Positions 42,280-51,910 of a stretch of 64,000 bases of DNA are shown one piece after another. The DNA lies in the NCBI GenBank assembly GCA_964425745.1, contig CAYRNW010000004.1, forward strand, positions 1 through 64,000, read 5' to 3'. The notes below the pieces were generated by a model. It worked only from the letters and a program-made list of their open reading frames with translations, did no database searches and was not told where the DNA came from. Within the stretch, counting starts at the first letter, position 1; each line of letters begins with the position of its first letter. A program made the translations under genes and the position numbers. This DNA comes from CALCNS01 sp964425745 (GTDB taxonomy: Bacteria; Bacillota; JAAYKD01).

Positions 42280-43557
42280 CTATTTTCCAACTAAAAAGTC
42301 TATGGTTTTTTTGTAATTGACTTCCGACATCATTTGGGGAAGCATGCCTTGTGCATTGACAATGCCTTTGAAAGCTTCCAATTCCATTTGATACGATTTG
42401 GCGATTTCGGTTAAATACTCGTCAATTTCCTCTTCGTTGGCGGTAATGCTTTCTACTTTGGTCACTTCGTCAATGACGAGGGTGTGACGCACGGCTTTTT
42501 CTGCTTGTGGGCGGAAGTCCGCTTTCATATCTGCTTCGGTTTTGCCTAAGATGTTTTGATAATCGGTCAATTTCAAGCCTTGACGCATCAGAGAATTTTC
42601 AAAGTTTTTCAACATTTGATCTGCTTGACGCTCAATCATCACTTCTGGGATTTCCACGCTGGCATTTTCAACCACTTTGGTCAAGACGGCTTCACGACGA
42701 GCTTCTTTGTCTTTCAATTCAGCGGCTTCGGTCAAGTTTTTGCGAAGCTGAGCTTTCAATTCTTCTAAGGTTTCCACTTCTGAAACATCTTTTGCAAAGT
42801 CATCATCTAAGGGAAGCACTTCTTTGCGACGAATTTCGGTCAGTTGACAAAGGAACACGGCCGGCTTTCCGGCTAATTCAGCTGCATGATAGCTTTCCGG
42901 GAAAGTAACATTGACGGTAATGTCTTCATTTAAAACATGACCGGCCAGTTGACCTTCAAATCCGGGAATGAAGGAATTGCTGCCTAATTCCAGTTCGTAG
43001 TTTTCGGCTTTTCCACCATCGAAAGCAACGCCGTCTACAGAGCCGTCAAAGTTAAGTTTGACGAAATCGCCCATTTGAGCAGGACCTTCTTCGACCGGGA
43101 CCAAACGGGAGTGTTCGTTTTGTAAACGTGCCAATTCGGCATCGACGTCTGCATCGGTGACTTCGGTTGGAGTGATTTCAACGACGAGATCTTTATATTC
43201 ACCTAAGGTGACGGTGGGGGGAACGGTCACCACGAATTTGACGGTTGCCGGTTGACCTTTTTCAAAGGTAACAACATCGACTTCAGGGCGATCGATCGGT
43301 TCTAATTTGGTTTCGTTAAGGATGAAGTCATAGGCTTCCGGCAACAATGCATCGATAGCATCATCGTAGAGAACTTCTACGCCGTAGCGTGCTTCCAACA
43401 TGGGGCGAGGGAATTTTCCTTTGCGGAACCCCGGTACATTGATCTGACGAACCACTTTTTTATAGGCTCGGGCCAAACCGCTTTCTACTTCCTCGGGAGA
43501 AAGTTCCACGGTAAGGGTCACGTAATACTTTTCTTGACTTTGAGATTTGATTTCCAT
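42280..43557 (-). CDS. tig: Trigger factor
   Basis: 425 aa ribosome-bound chaperone and peptidyl-prolyl isomerase. The ribosome-docking signature is GFRKGKFP (about residues 42-49), the FKBP-type domain lies at about 150-240 (GDFVKLNFDGSVDGVAFDGG ... SFIPGFEGQL), and the C-terminal helical arms follow. ATG at 43557 after GAAGGAGG. First gene of the tig-clpX operon. Confidence 0.96.
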   Translation of the reverse strand: MEIKSQSQEKYYVTLTVELSPEEVESGLARAYKKVVRQINVPGFRKGKFPRPMLEARYGVEVLYDDAIDALLPEAYDFILNETKLEPIDRPEVDVVTFEKGQPATVKFVVTVPPTVTLGEYKDLVVEITPTEVTDADVDAELARLQNEHSRLVPVEEGPAQMGDFVKLNFDGSVDGVAFDGGKAENYELELGSNSFIPGFEGQLAGHVLNEDITVNVTFPESYHAAELAGKPAVFLCQLTEIRRKEVLPLDDDFAKDVSEVETLEELKAQLRKNLTEAAELKDKEARREAVLTKVVENASVEIPEVMIERQADQMLKNFENSLMRQGLKLTDYQNILGKTEADMKADFRPQAEKAVRHTLVIDEVTKVESITANEEEIDEYLTEIAKSYQMELEAFKGIVNAQGMLPQMMSEVNYKKTIDFLVGK

Positions 43558-43643
43558 AATGTCCTCCTTCTAATTCCAACCAATTGGTATTGTACTTTTT
43601 CTTAAAAGCAAAAAAATGATGCGAATTTTCGCAACTCCCTCCT

Positions 43644-43671
43644 ATTATAACAAATGACGTTGGAAATGCAA
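43644..43671 (-). promoter_or_regulatory. Promoter of tig-clpX
   Basis: On the minus strand TTGCAT (43666-43671), a 16-bp spacer and TATAAT (43644-43649). The long AT-rich leader (about 80 nt) contains a small GCGAAAATTCGC hairpin. Confidence 0.72.
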
Positions 43672-43722
43672 GGAGGTTAACCCGCTATTTTTTACTGAAA
43701 AGCTGCAGAAAGATGATTGAAC

Positions 43723-45696
43723 TTACACAGTTGTGCGTAATTCAATTAAAACATCGCGGATTCTGGCAGCTTCTTCAAATTCTAACGCTTTGGCAGCAGA
43801 CTTCATTTCGCGCTCTAAGCGTGTGATTAGCTCTTGTAATTCGCGCTTGCCCATCTTCTTGATTGCTTCTTTGCTTAAGCCCTGACCGCTGTCAGATCGA
43901 TCAATTCCGTCAATAACCGAACGAACATCTTTGCGGATGGTCACCGGAGTAATGTTATATTTCAAATTGTGGTCTAGTTGTATCTGACGACGACGATTGG
44001 TTTCGTCAATGGCTCTCTTCATGGAATCGGTGATCTTGTCGGCATAGAGGAAGACGGTTCCATTTACGTTCCGAGCTGCCCTGCCTATCGTTTGGATTAA
44101 GGCGCGGTCCGAGCGTAAAAAACCTTCTTTATCGGCATCTAAGATTGCAATAAAGCTGACTTCCGGCAAATCTAGTCCTTCCCGTAAAAGGTTAATCCCC
44201 ACTAAAACATGGAACACACCCAGGCGTAAATCGCGAATGATCTCCATGCGCTCTAGAGCATCGATATCATGATGCAAATAGCGAACTTTGACACCGAGTT
44301 GCCCAAGATATTCGGTGAGATTCTCGGCCATTTTTTTGGTTAGTGTCGTAACCAATACTCGTTCATCCACGGCTGTACGCTTTTTGATTTCAGCCAAGAG
44401 GTCATCGATTTGACCCATGGTTGGACGAATACTCAAGGTTGGGTCAATCAACCCAGTAGGTCGAATGATCATTTCCACAGTTTGCTGACTATGCTCTGCT
44501 TCATAAGGTCCCGGAGTTGCCGAGACAAAGACGGCTTGTTTGAAGCGCGCTTCGAATTCGTTAAAGGTCAACGGACGGTTGTCAAACGCCGAAGGTAACC
44601 GGAAACCGTATTCGATCAGCTTTTCTTTACGTGCTCGGTCGCCGGCATACATCCCTCGTACTTGGGGGATGCTGACATGCGACTCATCGACAACCAGCAA
44701 GAAATCATCGGGAAAATAATCGAGTAACACATCGGGAGCGCTGCCGGGCATTCGCCCCGAAAGAGGTCTGGAATAGTTTTCAATGCCACTACAGAAGCCC
44801 ATTTCCATGAGCATTTCCAAATCGTATTCCGTGCGCTGTTTAATGCGTTGCGCTTCAACTAAAAGATCACGCTCTTTGAACCAGGCAATGCGTTCTTCTA
44901 ATTCCGCTTCGATATCGGCAATCGCACGCTTGACATTTTCTTCGGAAGTCACATAGTGGCTGGCTGGGAAAATATCGATTGCGGTTGGAGTTTCTAGGAT
45001 TTCTCCGGTGATTATATTGATGTGTGAGATGCGTTCGACTTCATCACCAAACATTTCAATACGGTAGGCGAATTCAGAGGTGTTGGCAGGGATGACTTCT
45101 AAAGTATCACCGCGAACGCGGAAGCGTCCCCTCTGAAAATCGACTTCGTTGCGTTGGTATTGAATCGCGACCAAACGGCGCAGGATATCATCGCGGCGAA
45201 TCGTCTCCCCTACTTCTAAGTGCAGATGGAGGTTCAAATACTCTGCCGGAGAGCCTAATCCGTAGATACAGGAAACAGAAGCCACGATGATAACATCGCG
45301 GCGTGAAAGCAAAGCGGTTGTGGCAGCATGGCGAAGTTTATCGATTTCTTCATTGATTGAACTGTCTTTTTCAATGTAGGTATCGGTTTGAGGAATGTAA
45401 GCCTCCGGTTGATAGTAATCATAATAAGAAACAAAATACTCCACCGCATTGTTGGGGAAAAATTCTTTGAATTCACTGCAAAGCTGCGCTGCCAGAATCT
45501 TATTGTGAGCCAAAACCAAGGTTGGTTTTTGAGTTTGGGCAATTACGTTGGCAATGGCAAAGGTTTTCCCGGAACCTGTAACCCCCAACAGGGTTTGCCC
45601 TCGGTGTCCTTGCTCAACACCTTGCACCATTTTTGCAATGGCTTTGGGCTGGTCGCCGGCAGGCTGATAAGGAGAATGCAGTTCAAATAAGGCCAT
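43723..45696 (-). CDS. uvrB: Excinuclease ABC subunit B
   Basis: 657 aa helicase-like damage-verification subunit of nucleotide excision repair. Walker A is GVTGSGKTFAI, the damage-probing beta-hairpin YYDYYQPEAYIP, the motif II DESHVSIPQ, and motifs V-VI GINLLREGLDLPEV and QTIGRAARN. The C-terminal UVR domain (AAKALEFEEAARIRD) contacts UvrC. uvrA and uvrC are not in the window. ATG at 45696 after AGGAGCG. Confidence 0.97.
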   Translation of the reverse strand: MALFELHSPYQPAGDQPKAIAKMVQGVEQGHRGQTLLGVTGSGKTFAIANVIAQTQKPTLVLAHNKILAAQLCSEFKEFFPNNAVEYFVSYYDYYQPEAYIPQTDTYIEKDSSINEEIDKLRHAATTALLSRRDVIIVASVSCIYGLGSPAEYLNLHLHLEVGETIRRDDILRRLVAIQYQRNEVDFQRGRFRVRGDTLEVIPANTSEFAYRIEMFGDEVERISHINIITGEILETPTAIDIFPASHYVTSEENVKRAIADIEAELEERIAWFKERDLLVEAQRIKQRTEYDLEMLMEMGFCSGIENYSRPLSGRMPGSAPDVLLDYFPDDFLLVVDESHVSIPQVRGMYAGDRARKEKLIEYGFRLPSAFDNRPLTFNEFEARFKQAVFVSATPGPYEAEHSQQTVEMIIRPTGLIDPTLSIRPTMGQIDDLLAEIKKRTAVDERVLVTTLTKKMAENLTEYLGQLGVKVRYLHHDIDALERMEIIRDLRLGVFHVLVGINLLREGLDLPEVSFIAILDADKEGFLRSDRALIQTIGRAARNVNGTVFLYADKITDSMKRAIDETNRRRQIQLDHNLKYNITPVTIRKDVRSVIDGIDRSDSGQGLSKEAIKKMGKRELQELITRLEREMKSAAKALEFEEAARIRDVLIELRTTV

Positions 45697-45739
45697 GATT
45701 CACGCTCCTGACTGGCGGTTATTTTATTGGTCTTCAAAA

Positions 45740-47245
45740 TTAATCTTCAAGGAGTTCCATGAGGGTATTCAGAGCGGTTTGCCATTGGATGTCGGTATCG
45801 GCATCGGGCAAGGCATAACAGTCGGCATTGAGTTGCTGTACGGTATCCAAATCCAAATTGCCACTGACGGTCAGCCCCACCGATTCCTGATACGCCGCTA
45901 TAGCTTGTTGGGTTTGTTCGCCGAACGTCTCTTCTGTAACTGCAAAGCCTAAGGCCGTCAGTTTTACTTGTAACAGCTGAAGATCGCTGCTTTTAATCTT
46001 TTCGTTTTCGATGACCCCTAACGGGAAACTGGGAGAAAAGACGACCACATCTGGAGTCAGTCCAACGCCGGCTACCCAGTGTCCGTCCCGCGTGTACCAA
46101 TTACTGGTGGTGAAGGTCAACCCGGAACCGTTACTCAAGCCACTTGAGCTCTGCCCTACACCTTTGCCATAGGTTTGAACTCCAATTAGAGGATCACCAC
46201 TGTCTTGTAAAGCTCCGGCTAAGACTTCGGAAGCACTGGCACTATATTGATTCACTAAAACTACAACTGGGAAACCACGGTCTTTCAGGGTGGAGAACTC
46301 TTCATTGGTATAACCATTGGCATAGGTTATAGAGAAGATTTTGCCTTCCGGGACTAAGAGCTTGGCAGTTTCCACCACGCCGGTATGGGTGCCACCACCA
46401 TTATTACGCAAATCAAGAATAAGACCTTTCATCCCTTGAGCCCGGAAATCCTCGATATAGGTTTGAACTTGTTTACCGGTTTGATCATTGAACGACGAGA
46501 TGATAATCGTTGCGATGCCATCTTCGTTCATGCTACCGGTAACCGTAATGGTTTCAACCAAGGCCCTCGTGATACTGACTTCGAAGTCCTCTTTTTGTCC
46601 GGGTCTACGGATTTTGAGGAGCACATCGGTACCTACTTCGCCGCGCACTAAGACGATTCCATCTTGTGTAGACCAGCCCGCCACATCGGTACCGTCGACC
46701 GCTAAAATCTGATCTCCGGTTAATAACCCGGCAGCCTTGGCCGGGGAATTTTCGTAAGGTTGTACAATGGTAATATAGCCACCGCTGGTGATGACGGACG
46801 CACCAATCCCGGAGTAAAACCCGCTACGGTCATCCATCTTCATGGCGAAATCGTCGGCTTCATAATACGAAGCGTAATCATCGCCTAAGGTTTTTAACAT
46901 GCCATCAATAGCACCGTCAATTAATGCTTCGTTATTGGGTTCCAAGGTAGAATTGACCGATACATACTGATATGCTTCTAAAAACGCATAGAGTTCCTGG
47001 TCTTGGCTAATCAATTCGGTGATCAGCGCGGTGTTATCTTGCGCAGCTTGTTGTCCGGGTGTATTGACGAGTTGTGTCCTGCGCCATAGCTGATAACCAT
47101 TGAAAACCAGGGCAGCAGCAACTAAAATGCAACCGAGAAAAAACAAAACAGGGGTTTCGTTAAATTTCTTTTTCGGAGTTGGATTTTGTATTGTCTCCAC
47201 CGGATCGTTATTCACAGAATCGGTTTTCACTTCATTTTCGTTCAT
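45740..47245 (-). CDS. C-terminal processing peptidase, S41 family, with peptidoglycan-binding tail
   Basis: 501 aa. One N-terminal TM helix (about 29-49, VLFFLGCILVAAALVFNGY) anchors it outside. The PDZ domain is at about 130-215; the S41 Ser-Lys dyad lies in YSASASEVLAGAL and TYGKGVGQ. A C-terminal peptidoglycan-binding-1 repeat (about 425-475, LQLLQVKLTALGF...FGEQTQQAIAAYQ) ties it to the wall. It is 23 bp from the M23 hydrolase in the same direction, so it may process this or other wall enzymes. CtpA/CtpB-type; I do not assign a symbol. Confidence 0.92.
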   Translation of the reverse strand: MNENEVKTDSVNNDPVETIQNPTPKKKFNETPVLFFLGCILVAAALVFNGYQLWRRTQLVNTPGQQAAQDNTALITELISQDQELYAFLEAYQYVSVNSTLEPNNEALIDGAIDGMLKTLGDDYASYYEADDFAMKMDDRSGFYSGIGASVITSGGYITIVQPYENSPAKAAGLLTGDQILAVDGTDVAGWSTQDGIVLVRGEVGTDVLLKIRRPGQKEDFEVSITRALVETITVTGSMNEDGIATIIISSFNDQTGKQVQTYIEDFRAQGMKGLILDLRNNGGGTHTGVVETAKLLVPEGKIFSITYANGYTNEEFSTLKDRGFPVVVLVNQYSASASEVLAGALQDSGDPLIGVQTYGKGVGQSSSGLSNGSGLTFTTSNWYTRDGHWVAGVGLTPDVVVFSPSFPLGVIENEKIKSSDLQLLQVKLTALGFAVTEETFGEQTQQAIAAYQESVGLTVSGNLDLDTVQQLNADCYALPDADTDIQWQTALNTLMELLED

Positions 47246-47268
47246 GGGTAGCTCCTTATCTTTGGATT

Positions 47269-48420
47269 TTACCAGCCGATATAGTCTCTAGGGTTGACTC
47301 GTTCTCCGTCTACTCGGAATTCAATGTGTAAGTGGGGGCCGGTGCTCCAACCGGTGCTGCCAACCAAGGCAATCACATCGCCGCGGTCCACAACATCCCA
47401 AACATTGACTAAAATTTCGGAGCAATGACCATATAAGGTAACAATCCCATTGCCATGATCAATCATAACTAAATTACCATAGCCACCAGAGTTCCATCCG
47501 GCATAGATGACGGTACCTCCGTCAACCGCTTTGATGTCGGCCCCATAATACCCGGCGATATCGAGCCCACCATGGAAATTGGTGTTGTACCCTCCAAAAG
47601 GATCGTCCCGCCAACCGAACTCATCGGTGGTTCTGTGGGTGCTGGGAACCGGCCAAGTATAGACTCCGGTGCCGTAGCTGGGTCCTTGATTCTGCTTTTG
47701 CAGTTCTCGGATTGTCGCCTCTAAGGCAACAGCTTGCCGTTCAAACTCTTCGTACGCTTGGAGCCAATATTCCTTCTGACTCAAAATATTATCCATGAGT
47801 TGGCTGCGCTCAACACGTTTGTCCGATAATTCTGTTTCTCTTACCTGTGCCTGATATTCCAATGAGGCCAGGTAGTCATAATTGGCTTTTAATTGCTGAT
47901 TGGCAGCTTCCTGCTCGGCTCTCAATTTTTGCTGCGCTTCTAAAATTTCAAGGTCTTTCTGAAAGAGCTGTGTGATCTGCTCAAACTGGGTCAGGAAGTC
48001 ACTAAATGACGTGCTGCCAAAGAAAACTTCTAAATAACTGATGCTTCCGTTTTCATATAAAGAACGCAATCGCTGTCTTGAAACCTGATCTTGAGCAGCA
48101 ATTTGCCGATTCAATTCTTCTAATTGAACATTTCCGGCTTGAATGTTCTGATTGACAACACCCTTCTGACCGGTAATCTCGTTAATCTGATTTTCGGTCC
48201 AATCCAATTCCCAGTCCACCACCGATAACTCATAAAGGATGCTGTTGGTCTGCTGTTCAGCCCATTGAATCTTTCCCCAAAGATCTTGTTTTTGGGCATT
48301 TGCCGCCTCTAGTGCATCTTCGTAATCGTCAATTTCATCGGCGAAAACCCAAGGATGAACCAAAATCAAACTACAAATCAAGAGCATTAGGATCCATTTT
48401 GATCGTTTCAACTGCTTCAT
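47269..48420 (-). CDS. Secreted M23 peptidase with coiled coil, EnvC/PcsB-like
   Basis: 383 aa. A Sec signal peptide (residues 1-27, cleavage near VFA) is followed by a long coiled coil (about 28-245) and a C-terminal LytM/M23 zinc domain. Zinc ligands are in HGGLDIA (HxxxD) and GPHLHIEF (HxH), so it should be catalytically able, and the motif set is complete. It lies 5 bp from ftsX. The arrangement ftsE-ftsX-coiled-coil hydrolase is the known module in which FtsEX gates wall hydrolysis at division. Confidence 0.93.
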   Translation of the reverse strand: MKQLKRSKWILMLLICSLILVHPWVFADEIDDYEDALEAANAQKQDLWGKIQWAEQQTNSILYELSVVDWELDWTENQINEITGQKGVVNQNIQAGNVQLEELNRQIAAQDQVSRQRLRSLYENGSISYLEVFFGSTSFSDFLTQFEQITQLFQKDLEILEAQQKLRAEQEAANQQLKANYDYLASLEYQAQVRETELSDKRVERSQLMDNILSQKEYWLQAYEEFERQAVALEATIRELQKQNQGPSYGTGVYTWPVPSTHRTTDEFGWRDDPFGGYNTNFHGGLDIAGYYGADIKAVDGGTVIYAGWNSGGYGNLVMIDHGNGIVTLYGHCSEILVNVWDVVDRGDVIALVGSTGWSTGPHLHIEFRVDGERVNPRDYIGW

Positions 48421-48425
48421 CCTCC

Positions 48426-49313
48426 TTATACGTTTAAGTAGCGGCCTAAGGACAACATACTACCATAAAAGCCAATCACGATTCCGCCAATTGCTAGATT
48501 TCGAACCAACTGCAAAAGATACGGCATCATGGGGATTAGGGGCAAAAATGGGATTTGGACCGCCACATACTGATTCACGCGCGAATAGAGAAGGAACAAA
48601 ACGCCACCCGCTACTAAAGCCCCCAATAATCCTAACAACATTCCCTGAAGCAGGAAGGGCCAACGAATAAACCAGTCTGAAGCACCCACAAATTTCATAA
48701 TCTGAATTTCCTGCCTACGGGCATAAACGGTGAGTCGAATCGTATTCATCAAGACGAACAAGGTTGCTACCGAAAGACCGGCTACCAAGAGCAACATACC
48801 AATGCGCAAGGCTTGGGTCATGCTCATCAATTTTTCCACTTCTTCTCTGCCATAGCGTACTTCGGCGATTCCCTCCAGCTTTTGCAACCCTTCTGCTAGG
48901 CTGATCACCTGCTCGCCTTCGGTTGCATACACTTCAAAAGAATGCCGTAAGGGGTTGTCTGCTTGGTAGGACGCCAAGAGGTCTTTGCGATCTCCCAGAC
49001 GTTCTCCCAACCGCTCCAGAGCCACGGTATTGGAGACAAATATAGTGGATTTGACGCCGGGGATTAGAGCAATTTCTTGAGTTAAGGCAGCAATACGTTC
49101 TTGCGAAATTTCGTCTTTCAAGTAGGCCGTGATTTCAAGTTTTCCTTCTACATCCTCCGCCATATACTCTAAATTAGCCGTTACAAGGAGGAAGAAGCCC
49201 AAGATAATAAACATTACCAAGGTGATTCCGACCGAGGCAAACATCATGCCACCGTTGTGGCGCATATCATGAAATGCTTCTCTAAAATAGTAAGCGATGG
49301 TATGGGGTTTCAA
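48426..49313 (-). CDS. ftsX: Cell-division protein FtsX
   Basis: 295 aa, four TM helices: one at about 22-44, then three between about 170 and 290. The large extracytoplasmic loop (about 50-165) is the site that contacts the wall hydrolase. The C-terminal FtsX/MacB-type helices contain NTIRLTVYARRQEIQIMKFVGAS, a hallmark. It overlaps ftsE by 4 bp. Confidence 0.95.
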   Translation of the reverse strand: MKPHTIAYYFREAFHDMRHNGGMMFASVGITLVMFIILGFFLLVTANLEYMAEDVEGKLEITAYLKDEISQERIAALTQEIALIPGVKSTIFVSNTVALERLGERLGDRKDLLASYQADNPLRHSFEVYATEGEQVISLAEGLQKLEGIAEVRYGREEVEKLMSMTQALRIGMLLLVAGLSVATLFVLMNTIRLTVYARRQEIQIMKFVGASDWFIRWPFLLQGMLLGLLGALVAGGVLFLLYSRVNQYVAVQIPFLPLIPMMPYLLQLVRNLAIGGIVIGFYGSMLSLGRYLNV

Positions 49314-49990
49314 TTAAGGTATCCCCCTTCCACGCGGTCTCTGACCTTTTTGCCATTTTCGATCACAATGACTCGATGTTTCATTCGATTCACCATTTCA
49401 CTGTCGTGGGTTGCCATGAGAATGGTCATTCCTCGTTCATTCACCAAACTCAGCAATCGCATGATTTCCCAGGAGGTTGCCGGGTCTAAATTACCGGTTG
49501 GTTCATCGCAGATGAGGATTCCGGGATCATTGGCTAAAGCTCTGGCTAAAGCAACCCGCTGCTGTTCTCCACCGGAGAGTTGATTCGGATAAGAATGTTG
49601 ACGGCCGCTCAAGCCTACGAGTTCCAAAAGCAACGGAACACGGTTTCGAATCGTTGCTACAGGAGCTTCTACCACTTGCATGGCAAAAGCAACATTTTCA
49701 TGCACCGTTTTATTGGGTAAGAGGCGGAAATCTTGAAAGACGACGCCCAAACGTCTGCGTAACGCCGCGACCCGGCTTCTGCGTAGCCGATTGACCACTT
49801 GATTTTCTATGATGATTTGACCGGACGTCGGTTTTTCTTCGGCGGTTAAAAGTCGAAGAATGGTGGATTTTCCTGCACCGCTGGGGCCAACTAAATAAAC
49901 GAATTCTCCGCGTTCTATGGTAAAGGATACATCATCCAAAGCACATACCTGATTTTTATAGGTCTTACTGACCGATTGAAAGGTGAGCAT
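49310..49990 (-). CDS. ftsE: Cell-division ATP-binding protein FtsE
   Basis: 226 aa ABC ATPase. Walker A GPSGAGKSTILR, Q-loop VFQDFRLLP, signature LSGGEQQRVALARAL, Walker B ILICDEPTGNLDP and H-loop ATHDSEM are intact. With FtsX it forms a complex that does not transport a solute but activates the downstream M23 hydrolase. ATG at 49990 follows AGGAGG. Confidence 0.96.
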   Translation of the reverse strand: MLTFQSVSKTYKNQVCALDDVSFTIERGEFVYLVGPSGAGKSTILRLLTAEEKPTSGQIIIENQVVNRLRRSRVAALRRRLGVVFQDFRLLPNKTVHENVAFAMQVVEAPVATIRNRVPLLLELVGLSGRQHSYPNQLSGGEQQRVALARALANDPGILICDEPTGNLDPATSWEIMRLLSLVNERGMTILMATHDSEMVNRMKHRVIVIENGKKVRDRVEGGYLN

Positions 49991-50112
49991 GGTTTCCTCC
50001 TGACAGAGTGATTCTTAGTTAAATTTTAACATTAAAAAATTCGACAGTGAGCTCAATATATCCTTTTCTATATAAAATGTTCATAAAAATATCAAAATTG
50101 TGAAAATAGCTG

Positions 50113-50141
50113 TTGTTAAAATAGTCAATACAGAGTAAAAT
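50113..50141 (+). promoter_or_regulatory. Promoter of rnjA
   Basis: TTGTTA (50113-50118), a 17-bp spacer and TAAAAT (50136-50141), 36 bp before the start codon. Confidence 0.7.
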
Positions 50142-50176
50142 ATAGATAAGGATGTTTGAGCAAAGAAGGAGGAAGT

Positions 50177-51847
50177 ATGGCAAAGAAACAAAACAAACTA
50201 CAACTCATTCCCCTAGGGGGAGTCGCCGAAATCGGGAAGAACATGTCGGTACTTCGCTTCGGCCAAGAGATTATGATTATTGATGCCGGATTGAAGTTCC
50301 CGGGTGATGATATGCCCGGAATTGACTATATCATCCCAAATTTTTCGTACCTCATAGAACACAAGGATTTGATCAAGGGTATGTGCTTGACCCATGGTCA
50401 TGAAGATCATATTGGTGCCGTAGCGTATTTACTTAAGGAAATCCAGGTGCCGATTTACGGTTCCGGGTTGACCCTCGGGTTATTGGGTAACAAACTCAAA
50501 GAGCATAAGGTCAATGCTGAAACTCATACGATTAAAAACGGAGACATCATTCAATTGGGTCGCTCTTTTAAAATTGAGTTTATTCAGAACAATCATTCCA
50601 TACCCGACAGCTTCTCGTTGGCCATTCGCACTCCAAGCGGAATTTTGATTCATACCGGTGATTTTAAAATCGATCAAACCCCGGTCAGCGGACCAACCTT
50701 TAATTTAAAGAAATTGGCGGCCTACGGTCAAGAAGGGGTCTTGGCTCTGATGATTGACTCCACCAATGCCGAACGAGAAGGATACACCAAGTCAGAACGT
50801 ATTGTAGGAAAAACCTTTGAAGAAATGTTGCGCACTCATACCGAGAGCCGCATCTTTGTTGCTACATTTGCTTCAAACCTCCACCGCATTCAGCAAGTCT
50901 TTGATGTTGCAGAAAAGTTTGGCCGTAAAGTCTCAGCAGTGGGACGTAGCATGATCAATAACATTGAGATTGCAGCTCGCTTAGGCTACTTGAAATTCAT
51001 CGATAAGAATTATATCCCCATTGAGAACATCAATTCCTACAAAGATAGTGAACTACTGATCATTTCCACTGGTTCACAAGGGGAACCCCTAGCTGGTTTG
51101 ACCCGTATGGCTGCACAAAGCCACCAAAAAGTCAATATTCGCCAAGGGGATTTGGTAATTATGTCCTCTTCTCCTATACCGGGTAATGAACGATTGGTTA
51201 ATCGTGTTATCGATGGCTTGTACCGATGTGGTGCTACCGTGATCCACCAAGGCATGGCCGATGTGCATGTTTCCGGTCATGGAAGTCGTGAAGAAATCAA
51301 GATGATCCTGAACCTGGTACAACCGAAGAATCTAATTCCTTTCCACGGGGAATATCGTCATCAAGCCAGTATGATTCGTCTTGCAGAAGAGATGGGTTTC
51401 CCGCGCGACTGCAGCTACTCGGCAGAACTCGGGGATGTGATTGAAATCTCTGACGATGGCTTGCGCAAAGTTGGTTCTGTGAATGCCGGACCAATCTATG
51501 TCGACGGTATCGGCATTGGCGATGTGGGCAGTGCTGTGCTTCGCGATCGCTTACAGCTTTCCATGGACGGCACTTTGACCGTGGTCATGGCAATGGATTC
51601 TACACACAAGAATATACTGACCGGACCAGAAGTGTTGACCCGTGGCTTTATTTATGTAAAAGAATCCGAAGAACTGATTCGCGATATCCGTCAGTTGACC
51701 AAAGGAATCATTGCCGAACAAATCCAAATGGGCAACACCAACCTTAGTCTCATGGCAAACACCCTCAAAGACGCTTTGAGTGGTTATCTCTTTGAAAAGA
51801 CCGAACGCACCCCAGTGATCTTACCAATCATCATGGAAGTCTATTAA
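50177..51847 (+). CDS. rnjA: Ribonuclease J
   Basis: 556 aa metallo-beta-lactamase/beta-CASP RNase with 5'-3' exo and endo activity on mRNA and rRNA. The HxHxDH motif is THGHEDHIG; further zinc ligands are in HTGDFKID and HGEYRHQ; the beta-CASP part holds SGHGSREE. The C-terminal domain is complete. The ATG at 50177 is preferred (AAGGAGG at 7 nt); the frame opens at a TTG at 50156 but that codon lies before the site. Paralogues J1 and J2 are both possible; the symbol is by default. A strong terminator follows. Confidence 0.94.
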   Translation: MAKKQNKLQLIPLGGVAEIGKNMSVLRFGQEIMIIDAGLKFPGDDMPGIDYIIPNFSYLIEHKDLIKGMCLTHGHEDHIGAVAYLLKEIQVPIYGSGLTLGLLGNKLKEHKVNAETHTIKNGDIIQLGRSFKIEFIQNNHSIPDSFSLAIRTPSGILIHTGDFKIDQTPVSGPTFNLKKLAAYGQEGVLALMIDSTNAEREGYTKSERIVGKTFEEMLRTHTESRIFVATFASNLHRIQQVFDVAEKFGRKVSAVGRSMINNIEIAARLGYLKFIDKNYIPIENINSYKDSELLIISTGSQGEPLAGLTRMAAQSHQKVNIRQGDLVIMSSSPIPGNERLVNRVIDGLYRCGATVIHQGMADVHVSGHGSREEIKMILNLVQPKNLIPFHGEYRHQASMIRLAEEMGFPRDCSYSAELGDVIEISDDGLRKVGSVNAGPIYVDGIGIGDVGSAVLRDRLQLSMDGTLTVVMAMDSTHKNILTGPEVLTRGFIYVKESEELIRDIRQLTKGIIAEQIQMGNTNLSLMANTLKDALSGYLFEKTERTPVILPIIMEVY

Positions 51848-51862
51848 GAAGCTACACAAAAA

Positions 51863-51910
51863 AACCCGAGACTCTCCGTTTTTAGGAGCATCTCGGGTTC
51901 TCTTTTTTTT
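51863..51910. terminator. Terminator between rnjA and mreB
   Basis: AACCCGAGA/TCTCGGGTT with an inner CTCC/GGAG, then CTCTTTTTTTT on the plus strand; A7 on the other side gives a U tract for the minus-strand mreB transcript too. Confidence 0.9.
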
